This document shows positions 1 to 5,414 of a DNA stretch of 9,651 bases, piece after piece. The stretch's first letter is position 1. Each line of letters begins with the position of its first letter. Source of the stretch: Pseudomonadota bacterium (GTDB taxonomy: Bacteria > Pseudomonadota > Gammaproteobacteria > Burkholderiales > Sulfuricellaceae); assembly GCA_021783895.1 (NCBI GenBank), contig JAJXTJ010000020.1:1-9651 (forward strand), written 5' to 3'. Below the pieces are notes generated by a model that saw nothing but the letters and a program-made list of their open reading frames with translations, made no database searches and was not told where the DNA came from. Position numbers and translations under genes: made by a program.

Positions 1-915
1 GTGTCGCAAGAGGCGGCAATGGTGTTTGCGGAGCATGGCTGCCACTGGATGGCAAGCGGAGAAGCCGTGCTGGTTAACAGCCTGCGCGGGCTGGACGGGA
101 ACCAGCCGTTGCCGGCCAGAATGGACTATCTCTATCGGCCTTACCGCCTTGCTACGGGCGATCATGAGATCATCTCCTTCTTTCGCGACGACAAGCTGTC
201 GGACAAGATCGGCTTCGAATATGCGCAGTGGTTCGGCAGGGATGCAGTGGGCAATTTCATTCATGAGCTGGAGGAAATCTGGCGGCATACGCCGGCAGGC
301 GAGAGTCCTGTGGTCAGCGTTATTCTGGACGGGGAAAACGCCTGGGAGTACTACCCCTACAACGGTTATTATTTCCTCTCCGAAATGTACGATGCGCTGG
401 AGTCGCACCCTTTTATCCGCACCACCACCTTCAAGGATTGTCTCGACAGAAGCGCTTCGCAGGACGACATGCAGGCGCAATTGCCGCTGGGTCTGGTTGA
501 TAACGCAGGAACAACCAGCCCGGCGATAGGCGAGTTGTCCTACCTGGTTGCCGGTAGCTGGGTGTATGGCACGTTTTCCACCTGGATCGGAGATCCCGCA
601 AAAAACCGCGCCTGGGATCTGCTGTGCGTTGCCAAGCAAAGCTTCGATCTGGTCATGGGCAGCGACCGCCTGGACAAGCAGGAAGCCGACCTCGCGCATA
701 AGCAGCTGGCCGATTGCGAAGGTTCCGACTGGTTCTGGTGGTTCGGCGATTACAACCCGCAGCACAGCGTAGAATGTTTCGACAAGCTGTATCGGGATAA
801 TCTGGCGAACCTTTACAGGCTGCTGAAACTGCCCGTACCGGAGCAGCTCGGCAAGCCGATCAGCCACGGCGGCGGCAGTCCCGAGGCGGGTGGCGCGATG
901 CGCAGAGCAACTTAG
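1..915 (+). CDS. GH57 family glycoside hydrolase (alpha-amylase/alpha-mannosidase-like), 5' end outside window
   Basis: This is the C-terminal part of a glycoside hydrolase family 57 protein (COG1449 type), a cytoplasmic retaining enzyme that cleaves or transfers alpha-glucan chains. The reading frame is open to the first base, and its opening residues (SQEAAMVFAEHG, then WMASGEAVL) match the interior of GH57 enzymes, so the GTG at base 1 is probably an internal valine codon. Residues 105-118 contain VILDGENAWEYYP, where Asp110 is the expected catalytic acid/base. Further family hallmarks are GSWVYGTFSTWIGDP (186-199) and SDWFWWFGDYN (242-252). The nucleophile Glu should lie upstream of the window and cannot be checked. 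The gene ends 116 bp before a second GH57 gene of another subfamily on the same strand, which suggests joint work on glycogen or maltodextrins. The exact substrate cannot be read from sequence. Confidence 0.9.
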   Translation: MSQEAAMVFAEHGCHWMASGEAVLVNSLRGLDGNQPLPARMDYLYRPYRLATGDHEIISFFRDDKLSDKIGFEYAQWFGRDAVGNFIHELEEIWRHTPAGESPVVSVILDGENAWEYYPYNGYYFLSEMYDALESHPFIRTTTFKDCLDRSASQDDMQAQLPLGLVDNAGTTSPAIGELSYLVAGSWVYGTFSTWIGDPAKNRAWDLLCVAKQSFDLVMGSDRLDKQEADLAHKQLADCEGSDWFWWFGDYNPQHSVECFDKLYRDNLANLYRLLKLPVPEQLGKPISHGGGSPEAGGAMRRAT

Positions 916-920
916 CTGTC

Positions 921-1020
921 AGCTATCAGCAGTCAGCTTGTAGTGCGGCTTTGCCGCTTGAGTTTTTTATTGCTAACTTTAACCACTCCACTGAAAGCTG
1001 AAAGCTGACCGCTGATAGCT
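921..1020. repeat. Imperfect inverted-repeat (palindromic) element between the two GH57 genes
   Basis: The left arm (921-939, AGCTATCAGCAGTCAGCTT) and right arm (1002-1020, AAGCTGACCGCTGATAGCT) are reverse complements with one mismatch in 19 bp. Between them is a small hairpin, GCGGC-TTT-GCCGC (945-957), followed by TTGAGTTTTTT, which could act as a weak terminator or attenuator. The element fills nearly the whole spacer and ends 11 bp before the next start codon. Arms built from AGCT/TCAGC units look like a dispersed palindromic repeat of the kind found in many bacterial intergenic regions. That family assignment is from memory and needs a copy-number search. Confidence 0.7.
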
Positions 1021-1031
1021 AATAATCGATA

Positions 1032-3038
1032 ATGACCAAATCCATTTCTCTTCTGCTCGGCGTCCACGCCCACCAGCCCGTCGGCAACTTTCCGGAAGTG
1101 CTGGAGGATGCGCACCTGCGCTGCTACCGCCCGTTCATCCATACCCTGCATCGCTTCCCGGACTTCCATTTTGCGGTGCATTTTTCCGGCTGGTTGCTGG
1201 ACTGGCTGTTCCAGCACTACCCCGAAGACATGGCGCTGCTGCGCGAAATGGTCAAGCGCGGGCAGGTCGAGCTGTTCGGCGGCGGTGACACTGAACCGGT
1301 GCTGGCGGTGATTCCCCATCGCGACCGCATCGGGCAGGTGACGCGGCTGTCCGACAAGCTGGAAAAGAAGCTGGGCCAGCGACCGGCAGGCGCCTGGCTG
1401 ACCGAGCGGGTATGGGAGGCAACGGTGGTGCCGGCGTTGGCCGATTCGCAGGTCCGTTATGTCACTGTGGACGACTACCACTTCTTCTGCGCCGGAAAGA
1501 CTGCGGCTGAACTGGATGGCTACTATACGACCGAGGAGGACGGGCGCAGGCTCGACCTGTTCCCGATTTCCGAGGAGCTGCGCTATCGCTTCCCGTTTTC
1601 GCCCGCCAACGAGGCGGTTGCCTACCTGGAGGGCCTGGCTGACGAAGGGCGCACTGCGGCGGTGTATTTCGACGACATCGAGAAATTCGGCATCTGGCCG
1701 GAAACCTACGAATGGGTGTACGAGAAGGGCTGGCTGGTGAGCTTCATCGAGGGCGTGCTCGCCTCGCCGAAAATCCTTACGCAGCGCTACAGCGATTACC
1801 ATGCTTCCGCCAAAACGCGCGGCGCGGTGTATCTGCCCACCACCTCCTACATCGAGATGAACGAGTGGAGCTTGCCTGCGCCTGCCGCCAACGAGTATGC
1901 TGACCTGGTGGCGCGCGCCAAGGCCGAAGGGTGGTTCGTCCAGGATAAGGCATTCCTGCGCGGCGGCATGTGGAAGAATTTCCTCACCCGCTATCCCGAG
2001 GCGAACTGGATGCACAAGCGCATGCTGGGGCTGTCGACACGTCTGGACAAGCTGCCGCCGAACCGGAAGAAACCGGCGATGCTCGACGCGCTGTACCGTG
2101 CCCAGGCCAACGACGCTTACTGGCACGGGCTATTCGGGGGGTTGTACCTGCCGCACTTGCGGCGCGCGGTGTACCACGCTATCGTCGAGCTGGAAGGCAG
2201 CCTGGACCAGTGCGATCCCCGTTCGGAAAGAAGCCGTTTCGATTGCGACCTCGACGGCCAGGATGAGATTTTCCTGCATAATTCAGCGATTCAGGCGGTG
2301 GTGCGGGTGGACGGCAATGCCAGTGTGCTCGAGTTCGACAGTTACCCGCTACGCCACAATTTCGCCGACAGCCTGATGCGTCAGGCCGAGCACTATCATC
2401 GAAAAATCCACTTGCGCGAGGGTCCGGGTCAGCACGAAGGCGCCGGTATTGCTTCGGCACATGATCGCGTCGCCTTCAAGCACAAGATTCATCCGGATGA
2501 TCTGGTTACCGACGTGCGCCCGCGCGGCCTGTTCGTCGACAGCATTCAGCCGGAGGGCGGCGAATTCGCGGTCTTGCAGGATTATCAACTGAAGGCGGAG
2601 CGTGACCTGTCCCTGATTTTTGTCGGAAGCGGGGTGGAAAAACGGGTGCACTTGTCTGAAAACCGGTTGGGAGCGAGCTATAGCTTCGACAAGGAATCCA
2701 GCGGCATGTTCACCACCGAAATTAATCTCGCCATGCCAAGCTGTGATGGCCCGGCAGGGAAGTTCGTTTTCGCCGGTCAGGTGCCGGGCGGTTTCGGCCA
2801 ATTGATGGAGCTGGATTCGGTCAGGGAATTGCTTCTGGAGGACGACGTTCTGGGAGGCACGCTAAAATTGACCCTGAGCGAGCCGGCTTGGCTGGTCAGT
2901 CGGCCCCATTTCAGCGTGTCTCAGTCCGAGGCTGGCTTCGAGAAAATCATGCAGGCGGTAACACTGACGCTTTCATTCCCGCTGAATAAAATCCGGCGGG
3001 AACTGCATGTGTCGCTCGAAGTGCTGCCAAAATCCTAA
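1032..3038 (+). CDS. GH57 4-alpha-glucanotransferase (Thermococcus litoralis TLGT-type), DUF1925/DUF1926
   Basis: This is a full-length cytoplasmic GH57 enzyme of 668 aa that disproportionates maltodextrins by transferring alpha-1,4-glucan segments; alpha-amylase activity is the alternative. The N-terminus LLLGVHAHQPVGNF is the GH57 opening motif. AWLTERVWE (121-129) carries the expected nucleophile Glu125, and VYFDDIEKFGIWP (211-223) the acid/base Asp215, matching Glu123 and Asp214 of T. litoralis glucanotransferase as I recall it. The central region (about 300-375, with RGGMWKNFLTRYPEANWMHKRM and NDAYWHGLFGGLYLPHLRR) is DUF1925. The C-terminal beta-sandwich (about 385-665, with AEHYHRKIH, GAGIASAHD and SQSEAGF) is DUF1926. 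Length fits the 659-aa prototype. ATG 1032 is the only sensible start, because an in-frame TAA lies three codons upstream. No Shine-Dalgarno is visible; the spacer is occupied by an inverted repeat. The family is best known from thermophilic archaea. Confidence 0.95.
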   Translation: MTKSISLLLGVHAHQPVGNFPEVLEDAHLRCYRPFIHTLHRFPDFHFAVHFSGWLLDWLFQHYPEDMALLREMVKRGQVELFGGGDTEPVLAVIPHRDRIGQVTRLSDKLEKKLGQRPAGAWLTERVWEATVVPALADSQVRYVTVDDYHFFCAGKTAAELDGYYTTEEDGRRLDLFPISEELRYRFPFSPANEAVAYLEGLADEGRTAAVYFDDIEKFGIWPETYEWVYEKGWLVSFIEGVLASPKILTQRYSDYHASAKTRGAVYLPTTSYIEMNEWSLPAPAANEYADLVARAKAEGWFVQDKAFLRGGMWKNFLTRYPEANWMHKRMLGLSTRLDKLPPNRKKPAMLDALYRAQANDAYWHGLFGGLYLPHLRRAVYHAIVELEGSLDQCDPRSERSRFDCDLDGQDEIFLHNSAIQAVVRVDGNASVLEFDSYPLRHNFADSLMRQAEHYHRKIHLREGPGQHEGAGIASAHDRVAFKHKIHPDDLVTDVRPRGLFVDSIQPEGGEFAVLQDYQLKAERDLSLIFVGSGVEKRVHLSENRLGASYSFDKESSGMFTTEINLAMPSCDGPAGKFVFAGQVPGGFGQLMELDSVRELLLEDDVLGGTLKLTLSEPAWLVSRPHFSVSQSEAGFEKIMQAVTLTLSFPLNKIRRELHVSLEVLPKS

Positions 3039-3040
3039 GC

Positions 3041-3049
3041 TGTTATACT
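3041..3049 (+). promoter_or_regulatory. Extended -10 promoter for the SlyD-like gene
   Basis: TGTTATACT reads as TG-N-TATACT, an extended -10 element just after the GH57 stop codon (3036-3038) and 33 bp before the next ATG. No good -35 box is seen 17 bp upstream, which is usual for extended -10 promoters. It implies that the isomerase gene is transcribed separately from the GH57 pair. Confidence 0.5.
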
Positions 3050-3082
3050 GACCTGCTTTTTTAGACTATCGGGAATTGATTC

Positions 3083-3574
3083 ATGGCTGAGCAGAAAATC
3101 TGCAGGAACAAGACAGTACACGTGACCTACGTGATTTTGGACGAGAGCGGCAAGGTGTTCGAACAGTACGACATGCCGATCGGTTATGTGCACGGTGCCA
3201 ACAGCGGACTCTTTGAGAAGATCGAAGCAGCGCTGGAAGGCCGCGTGGCCGGCGACAAGATCGAAGTTACGCTGAATCCGCAGGAAGGGTTCGGCGGCCA
3301 TCATCCCGAACTGACCTTCACCGACGACATCGACAACGTGCCGCCGGAATTCCGTTACATGGGTGCGGAGGTAGAATTCGAAAACGACAAGGGCGAGGCG
3401 ATGAAGTTTTTCGTTACCAAGATCGAGAACGGCAAGCTCACCGTCGACGCCAATCATCCCATGGCTGGCCAGACGGTAACGTTCGTCGTGAACGTGGTGT
3501 CGGTCAATGATGCCACTCCGGCCGAAATCGCCAGTGGCAGGCCGGATGGGGAAGAGATGCCCAGCCTGCACTAA
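3083..3574 (+). CDS. SlyD-like FKBP-type peptidyl-prolyl cis-trans isomerase
   Basis: This cytoplasmic folding helper (163 aa) catalyses cis-trans isomerisation of peptidyl-prolyl bonds and, through its insert-in-flap domain, acts as a chaperone. The FKBP half-domain runs over residues 8-70 (VTYVILDESGKVFEQ, GYVHGANSGLFEKIEAALEG, AGDKIEV). The insert-in-flap region covers about 74-125 (HPELTFTDDIDNVPPEFRYMG). The FKBP fold then closes with DANHPMAGQTVTFVVNVVSV (122-141). Unlike E. coli SlyD, the tail is short (ASGRPDGEEMPSLH) and lacks the His/Cys-rich nickel-binding extension, so a role in nickel delivery is unlikely. FkpB is the other close relative. The start has a weak GGGA (3070-3073) ribosome-binding site. 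The gene stands alone with its own promoter, converges on yaeQ across a long repeat-rich gap, and shows no metabolic link to the GH57 genes. Confidence 0.93.
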   Translation: MAEQKICRNKTVHVTYVILDESGKVFEQYDMPIGYVHGANSGLFEKIEAALEGRVAGDKIEVTLNPQEGFGGHHPELTFTDDIDNVPPEFRYMGAEVEFENDKGEAMKFFVTKIENGKLTVDANHPMAGQTVTFVVNVVSVNDATPAEIASGRPDGEEMPSLH

Positions 3575-3627
3575 GGGTGCGCCGAACAAAGATAGCATCG
3601 TCATTTCACCCCGGATTACTCACTTCC

Positions 3628-3659
3628 GCGCATATGGGGTCACGCGCATATGGGGTCAC
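3628..3659. repeat. Perfect tandem duplication of a 16-bp unit
   Basis: GCGCATATGGGGTCAC occurs twice head to tail (3628-3643 and 3644-3659) with no mismatch. The second copy runs on into ATCTTGCCTTTTGACATA. GGGGTCA followed by an ATCTTGC/TTTTGACA stretch resembles sequences I recall at the borders of REP-associated (Y1) transposase units, but no transposase is present here. The link to a mobile element is therefore inference. Confidence 0.8.
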
Positions 3660-3685
3660 ATCTTGCCTTTTGACATATTACTTTC

Positions 3686-3701
3686 CATCATTTTAATGAT
3701 G
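3686..3701. repeat. Short palindrome CATCATT-TT-AATGATG
   Basis: Seven-bp perfect arms with a TT spacer lie 26 bp after the tandem 16-mer and 12 bp after a TTGACA hexamer (3669-3674 region). It could be a remnant of the same mobile border or a small operator. Nothing nearby is transcribed from it that I can identify. Confidence 0.4.
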
Positions 3702-3735
3702 CGACTGACAGTCTGCGACCTCTGTGGCTTGAACT

Positions 3736-3769
3736 GCGGTTTCTAGGATTATTCTTAAAACCGCTTTTT
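3736..3769 (+). terminator. Possible rho-independent terminator downstream of the SlyD-like gene
   Basis: GCGGTTT (3736-3742) pairs with AAACCGC (3758-3764) across a 15-nt loop and is followed at once by TTTTTA. It is in the right orientation to end transcription of the SlyD-like gene, though 160 bp beyond its stop codon. The large loop and the AT-rich half of the stem weaken the call, and its 3' arm overlaps the left arm of the neighbouring inverted-repeat element. Confidence 0.4.
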
Positions 3770-3924
3770 ATCCACGAAAAACACGAAATTCACGAAATAG
3801 ATCAATACGATAAATTGAAATTACAAATCACCGAATGGGTGACAATTAAAATCTCGATATGCATTTGAATATTTTCGTGTTTTTTGTGACTTTCGTGGAC
3901 AATTCAGTTTTTTAGGAATAAAGC
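3746..3924. repeat. 179-bp MITE-like element with long imperfect terminal inverted repeats
   Basis: The left arm (about 3746-3798) and right arm (about 3872-3924) are imperfect reverse complements over some 53 bp without gaps. The best-matched inner part reads TCCACGAAAAACACGAAATT on the left (3771-3790), against CACAAAAAACACGAAA-type sequence on the complement of the right arm. The outer 31 bp match at 20 positions by my hand alignment. The core (3799-3871) is AT-rich and non-coding. CACGAAA-repeat arms of this kind recur in bacterial intergenic regions in my memory; copy number in this genome is unknown. As RNA it would fold into one long hairpin. Confidence 0.6.
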
Positions 3925-3946
3925 ACCCCGCGGCAAGCCACGGGGT
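3925..3946. repeat. GC-rich REP-like hairpin 1
   Basis: ACCCCGCGG-CAAG-CCACGGGGT forms a 9-bp stem with one C/A mismatch and a CAAG loop. On the minus strand it is preceded by GTTAAT, the same context as hairpin 2. This suggests two copies of one REP-type palindrome in the same orientation. Confidence 0.5.
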
Positions 3947-3987
3947 ATTAACTGCGCTGTTCAATCTGCTGACTTTCAGCCAGCCTT

Positions 3988-4018
3988 CGCCCCAAGTGGG
4001 CGGGGAATTGAACCCGAA
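3988..4018. repeat. GC-rich REP-like hairpin 2 with flanking GGTTCAATTCC on the minus strand
   Basis: CGCCC (3988-3992) pairs with GGGCG (3998-4002) over a CAAGT loop. On the minus strand the sequence just before it reads GGGTTCAATTCCCCG, which parallels the AATACCCCG that precedes hairpin 1. The GGTTCAATTCC string also looks like a tRNA T-arm, but no other tRNA part is present. Confidence 0.4.
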
Positions 4019-4080
4019 GAGATTAAATTGCTGTCTTGAAATTAGGTGCCGCCATACCGTGCCAATGGTAAATTTATTTT

Positions 4081-4380
4081 GAAATTATAGATTTTTCTTA
4101 TTGACGTATTAAACCAATAATGGGTACTCACAAAACCTGTGGGTAAGTTTGTTTATAACAATGTAACAAAGCTGACACATATCTAATCTATAAGCTTTTT
4201 CTTTAATTTGAGTGTTTTTTGCGCTATGTTTTTTTACATATAAAACAACAAGATAAAAATTACCTATACAGATTAAGGTGTTTTAACATTTTGTTACAAT
4301 TTTAAATCGCATTATGTGTATAAATACGCCTTAAATTGCTGACAAATATCGTGAGATTTTGAAAAACAAAAAGAAAGGTG
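4081..4380. other. 300-bp AT-rich island (27% GC)
   Basis: By direct count 80 of 300 bases are G or C, far below the surrounding genes. It includes TGTGTATAA (4315-4323), a match on the minus strand to the DnaA-box pattern TTATNCACA. It also includes TGTGGGTAA (4138-4146), one base off that pattern and forming an imperfect inverted repeat with TACTCACA (4125-4132). A 9-bp pair TGTAACAAA/TTTGTTACA lies at 4162-4170 and 4290-4298. No reading frame or clear promoter-terminator pair is visible. It may be acquired DNA, a protein-binding region or a small RNA locus. Confidence 0.6.
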
Positions 4381-4387
4381 AGGCTTG

Positions 4388-4419
4388 CCGCTCCTCTGCG
4401 GAGTGCGAAGTCTGCACTC
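4388..4419. terminator. Hairpins beyond the 3' end of yaeQ, possible weak terminator
   Basis: GAGTGC (4401-4406) pairs with GCACTC (4414-4419), and CCGC (4388-4391) pairs with GCGG (4398-4401). On the minus strand, in the direction of yaeQ transcription, these are followed about 20 nt later by a T-rich run (complement of 4358-4378, CTTTCTTTTTG). The gap between stem and T-run is too long for a textbook terminator. Confidence 0.3.
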
Positions 4420-4427
4420 GCGCCGCT

Positions 4428-4985
4428 TCAGCGAAAGGACTCCGACGGTGTTTTTAGCTGCGCCAGTTCGACCTGCATTCTGACCTTATTGTCGGCGATC
4501 CAAATCTCTCCGTCCTGAATAGTGCATTGTAGCTGCATGGTGCGTTGCACCAGTGTTGTCAGGCCATTGCTGGTGGCCTCCGACAAGTTGATTACTGTCA
4601 GGTTGTTGAGCCGTTCGAGTTTGCTGCCGTTCTGGTTCCACCAGATATCGGCGCCGCGACCGCCATAGGTATAGACGACTACCTGTCTGGCGCGACCGCA
4701 GGCTTTGCGTATGAGTTTTTCATCGGGCAACCCCACGTCTATCCAGAGTTCGATGTTGCCGGTCAAATCCTTTTGCCACAAATCGGGTTCGTCATCGGCG
4801 CTCAGCCCCTTGCCGAACGACAATGCCTCATCGGCGTGCAGCGCAAAGGCCAGCACTCGCACCATCATGCGTTCGCCGGTTTCCGATGGATGCTGGGCGA
4901 TGGTGAGTGCATGGTCATGGTAGTAGTTGCGGTCCAGGTCGGCGATTTGCAGCTCGGTTTTGAAGATGGTGGATTTAATGGCCAT
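4428..4985 (-). CDS. yaeQ: YaeQ family protein
   Basis: This is a 185-aa protein of the conserved proteobacterial YaeQ family, whose fold resembles PD-(D/E)XK nucleases. E. coli yaeQ was isolated as a suppressor of an rfaH-type transcription-elongation defect; its biochemical role is not settled. The start MAIKSTIFKTELQIADLDRN lines up with the family N-terminus (MALKATIYKATVNVADLDRN in E. coli), so I chose ATG 4985 over in-frame ATGs up to 33 codons upstream. Further family matches are HPSETGERMMVRVLAFALHAD (residues 32-52), the GLSADDEPDLWQKDLTGNIELWI block, IWWNQN, and the C-terminal TMQLQCTIQDGEIWIADNK. Length is normal. No strong Shine-Dalgarno is seen (AAAGTAAAACC before ATG). It is divergent from ybcJ. 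Confidence 0.95.
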   Translation of the reverse strand: MAIKSTIFKTELQIADLDRNYYHDHALTIAQHPSETGERMMVRVLAFALHADEALSFGKGLSADDEPDLWQKDLTGNIELWIDVGLPDEKLIRKACGRARQVVVYTYGGRGADIWWNQNGSKLERLNNLTVINLSEATSNGLTTLVQRTMQLQCTIQDGEIWIADNKVRMQVELAQLKTPSESFR

Positions 4986-5036
4986 GGTTTTACTTTTTCG
5001 GTTGTCGTGGGTGCCGTTTTGATGTGCGTGAAGAAT

Positions 5037-5050
5037 AACCGAATTCGGTT
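5037..5050. promoter_or_regulatory. Perfect 14-bp palindrome between yaeQ and ybcJ, possible operator
   Basis: AACCGAATTCGGTT is its own reverse complement. It lies in the 161-bp divergent spacer, 51 bp upstream of the yaeQ start and 97 bp upstream of ybcJ. The position suits a binding site for a dimeric regulator acting on either promoter. One such palindrome per window could also arise by chance. Confidence 0.3.
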
Positions 5051-5091
5051 GCATCCGCGAAGTAATGTCTCTGTGTGTGACCAAGGCTTGG

Positions 5092-5120
5092 TTGACACGG
5101 AAATTGCGGCATCGTACCGT
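5092..5120 (+). promoter_or_regulatory. Possible sigma70 promoter for ybcJ
   Basis: A consensus -35 TTGACA (5092-5097) is followed after 17 bp by TACCGT (5115-5120), a weak -10 with three of six consensus bases. The start codon lies 26 bp further on. The perfect -35 and exact spacing support it; the poor -10 lowers confidence. Confidence 0.4.
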
Positions 5121-5146
5121 GGCGTATCCATTTTTCGGAAATTATT

Positions 5147-5365
5147 ATGCAATCCGTCGAATTTCCGCTTAAGGGCGAATACATCGAACTCTGCAACCTG
5201 CTCAAGCTTGCCGGCGTGGCGGAGAGCGGCGGGCGCGGGAAAGCCCTGGTCGCCGAGGGCCGGGTTACCGTGGACGACCAGCCCGAGAGCCGCAAAACGG
5301 CGAAAATCCGCGCCGGTCAGGTCGTCGAATGTCTTGGGGTGCGGATTGCCGTCGTGGGGCCGTAA
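5147..5365 (+). CDS. ybcJ: S4-domain RNA-binding protein, YbcJ family
   Basis: This small (72 aa) cytoplasmic protein is made almost wholly of one S4 RNA-binding domain, the alpha-L fold also found in ribosomal protein S4 and pseudouridine synthases. FPLKGEYIELCNLLKLAGVAESGGRGKALVAEGRVTVDDQPESRKTAK is spread over residues 6-53. It matches E. coli YbcJ closely, including ELCxLLKLxGxxESG, the AEGxVxVD turn and ETRK/ESRK, then the AGQxV strand. The RNA target is not known with certainty; ribosome or rRNA association is the usual inference. The Shine-Dalgarno is weak (CGGAAATTATT before ATG). It is divergent from yaeQ and convergent with the thioredoxin gene, so it is most likely monocistronic. 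Confidence 0.92.
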   Translation: MQSVEFPLKGEYIELCNLLKLAGVAESGGRGKALVAEGRVTVDDQPESRKTAKIRAGQVVECLGVRIAVVGP

Positions 5366-5414
5366 TACGGTTTAGTGACGGTAGACTGGCGGTGCGGCGG
5401 ATGTCTCTACCGCA

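Larger units (their letters stand above)
3575..4427. other. 853-bp gene-free gap between convergent genes, made of repeats and AT-rich DNA
   Basis: No reading frame here has a credible product in any frame. In order it holds a tandem 16-mer (3628-3659), a 7-bp-arm palindrome (3686-3701), a terminator-like hairpin (3736-3769), a 179-bp inverted-repeat element (3746-3924), two GC-rich palindromes (3925-4002), a 300-bp island of 27% GC (4081-4380) and a hairpin-rich end next to yaeQ (4388-4419). Both flanking genes end here, so no promoter for them is needed. The make-up suggests accumulated insertion remnants or an unannotated non-coding element. Confidence 0.75.

Noticed and set aside
933..2126. 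Long minus-strand open frame of 397 codons opposite the second GH57 gene
   Set aside because: It is antisense to a clear full-length GH57 enzyme. Its translation is rich in His/Arg/Gln with no recognisable domain, as expected from the complement of GC-rich codons.
3669..3697. Promoter with TTGACA and a TTTAAT-like -10 in the convergent gap
   Set aside because: A consensus -35 is followed by a possible -10 inside a small palindrome, but no gene or clear RNA lies downstream. It runs straight into repeat and terminator-like sequence.
3507..3746. 79-codon plus-strand frame running out of the slyD-like gene
   Set aside because: It overlaps the slyD-like gene in another frame and then reads through the tandem repeat. 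Composition is not protein-like, and there is no ribosome-binding site.
3985..4080. tRNA gene on the minus strand, suggested by GGTTCAATTCC
   Set aside because: Only a T-loop-like string is present. The T-stem has a mismatch, and no acceptor stem, D-arm or anticodon arm can be folded around it.
4081..4380. Chromosomal replication origin
   Set aside because: There are only one exact and one near DnaA box, and no dnaA, dnaN, rpmH, gidA or parAB neighbours. AT-rich DNA produces such boxes by chance.
4545..5375. Plus-strand open frame of 276 codons across yaeQ and ybcJ
   Set aside because: It is antisense to yaeQ and out of frame with ybcJ, both of which match known families over their whole length.
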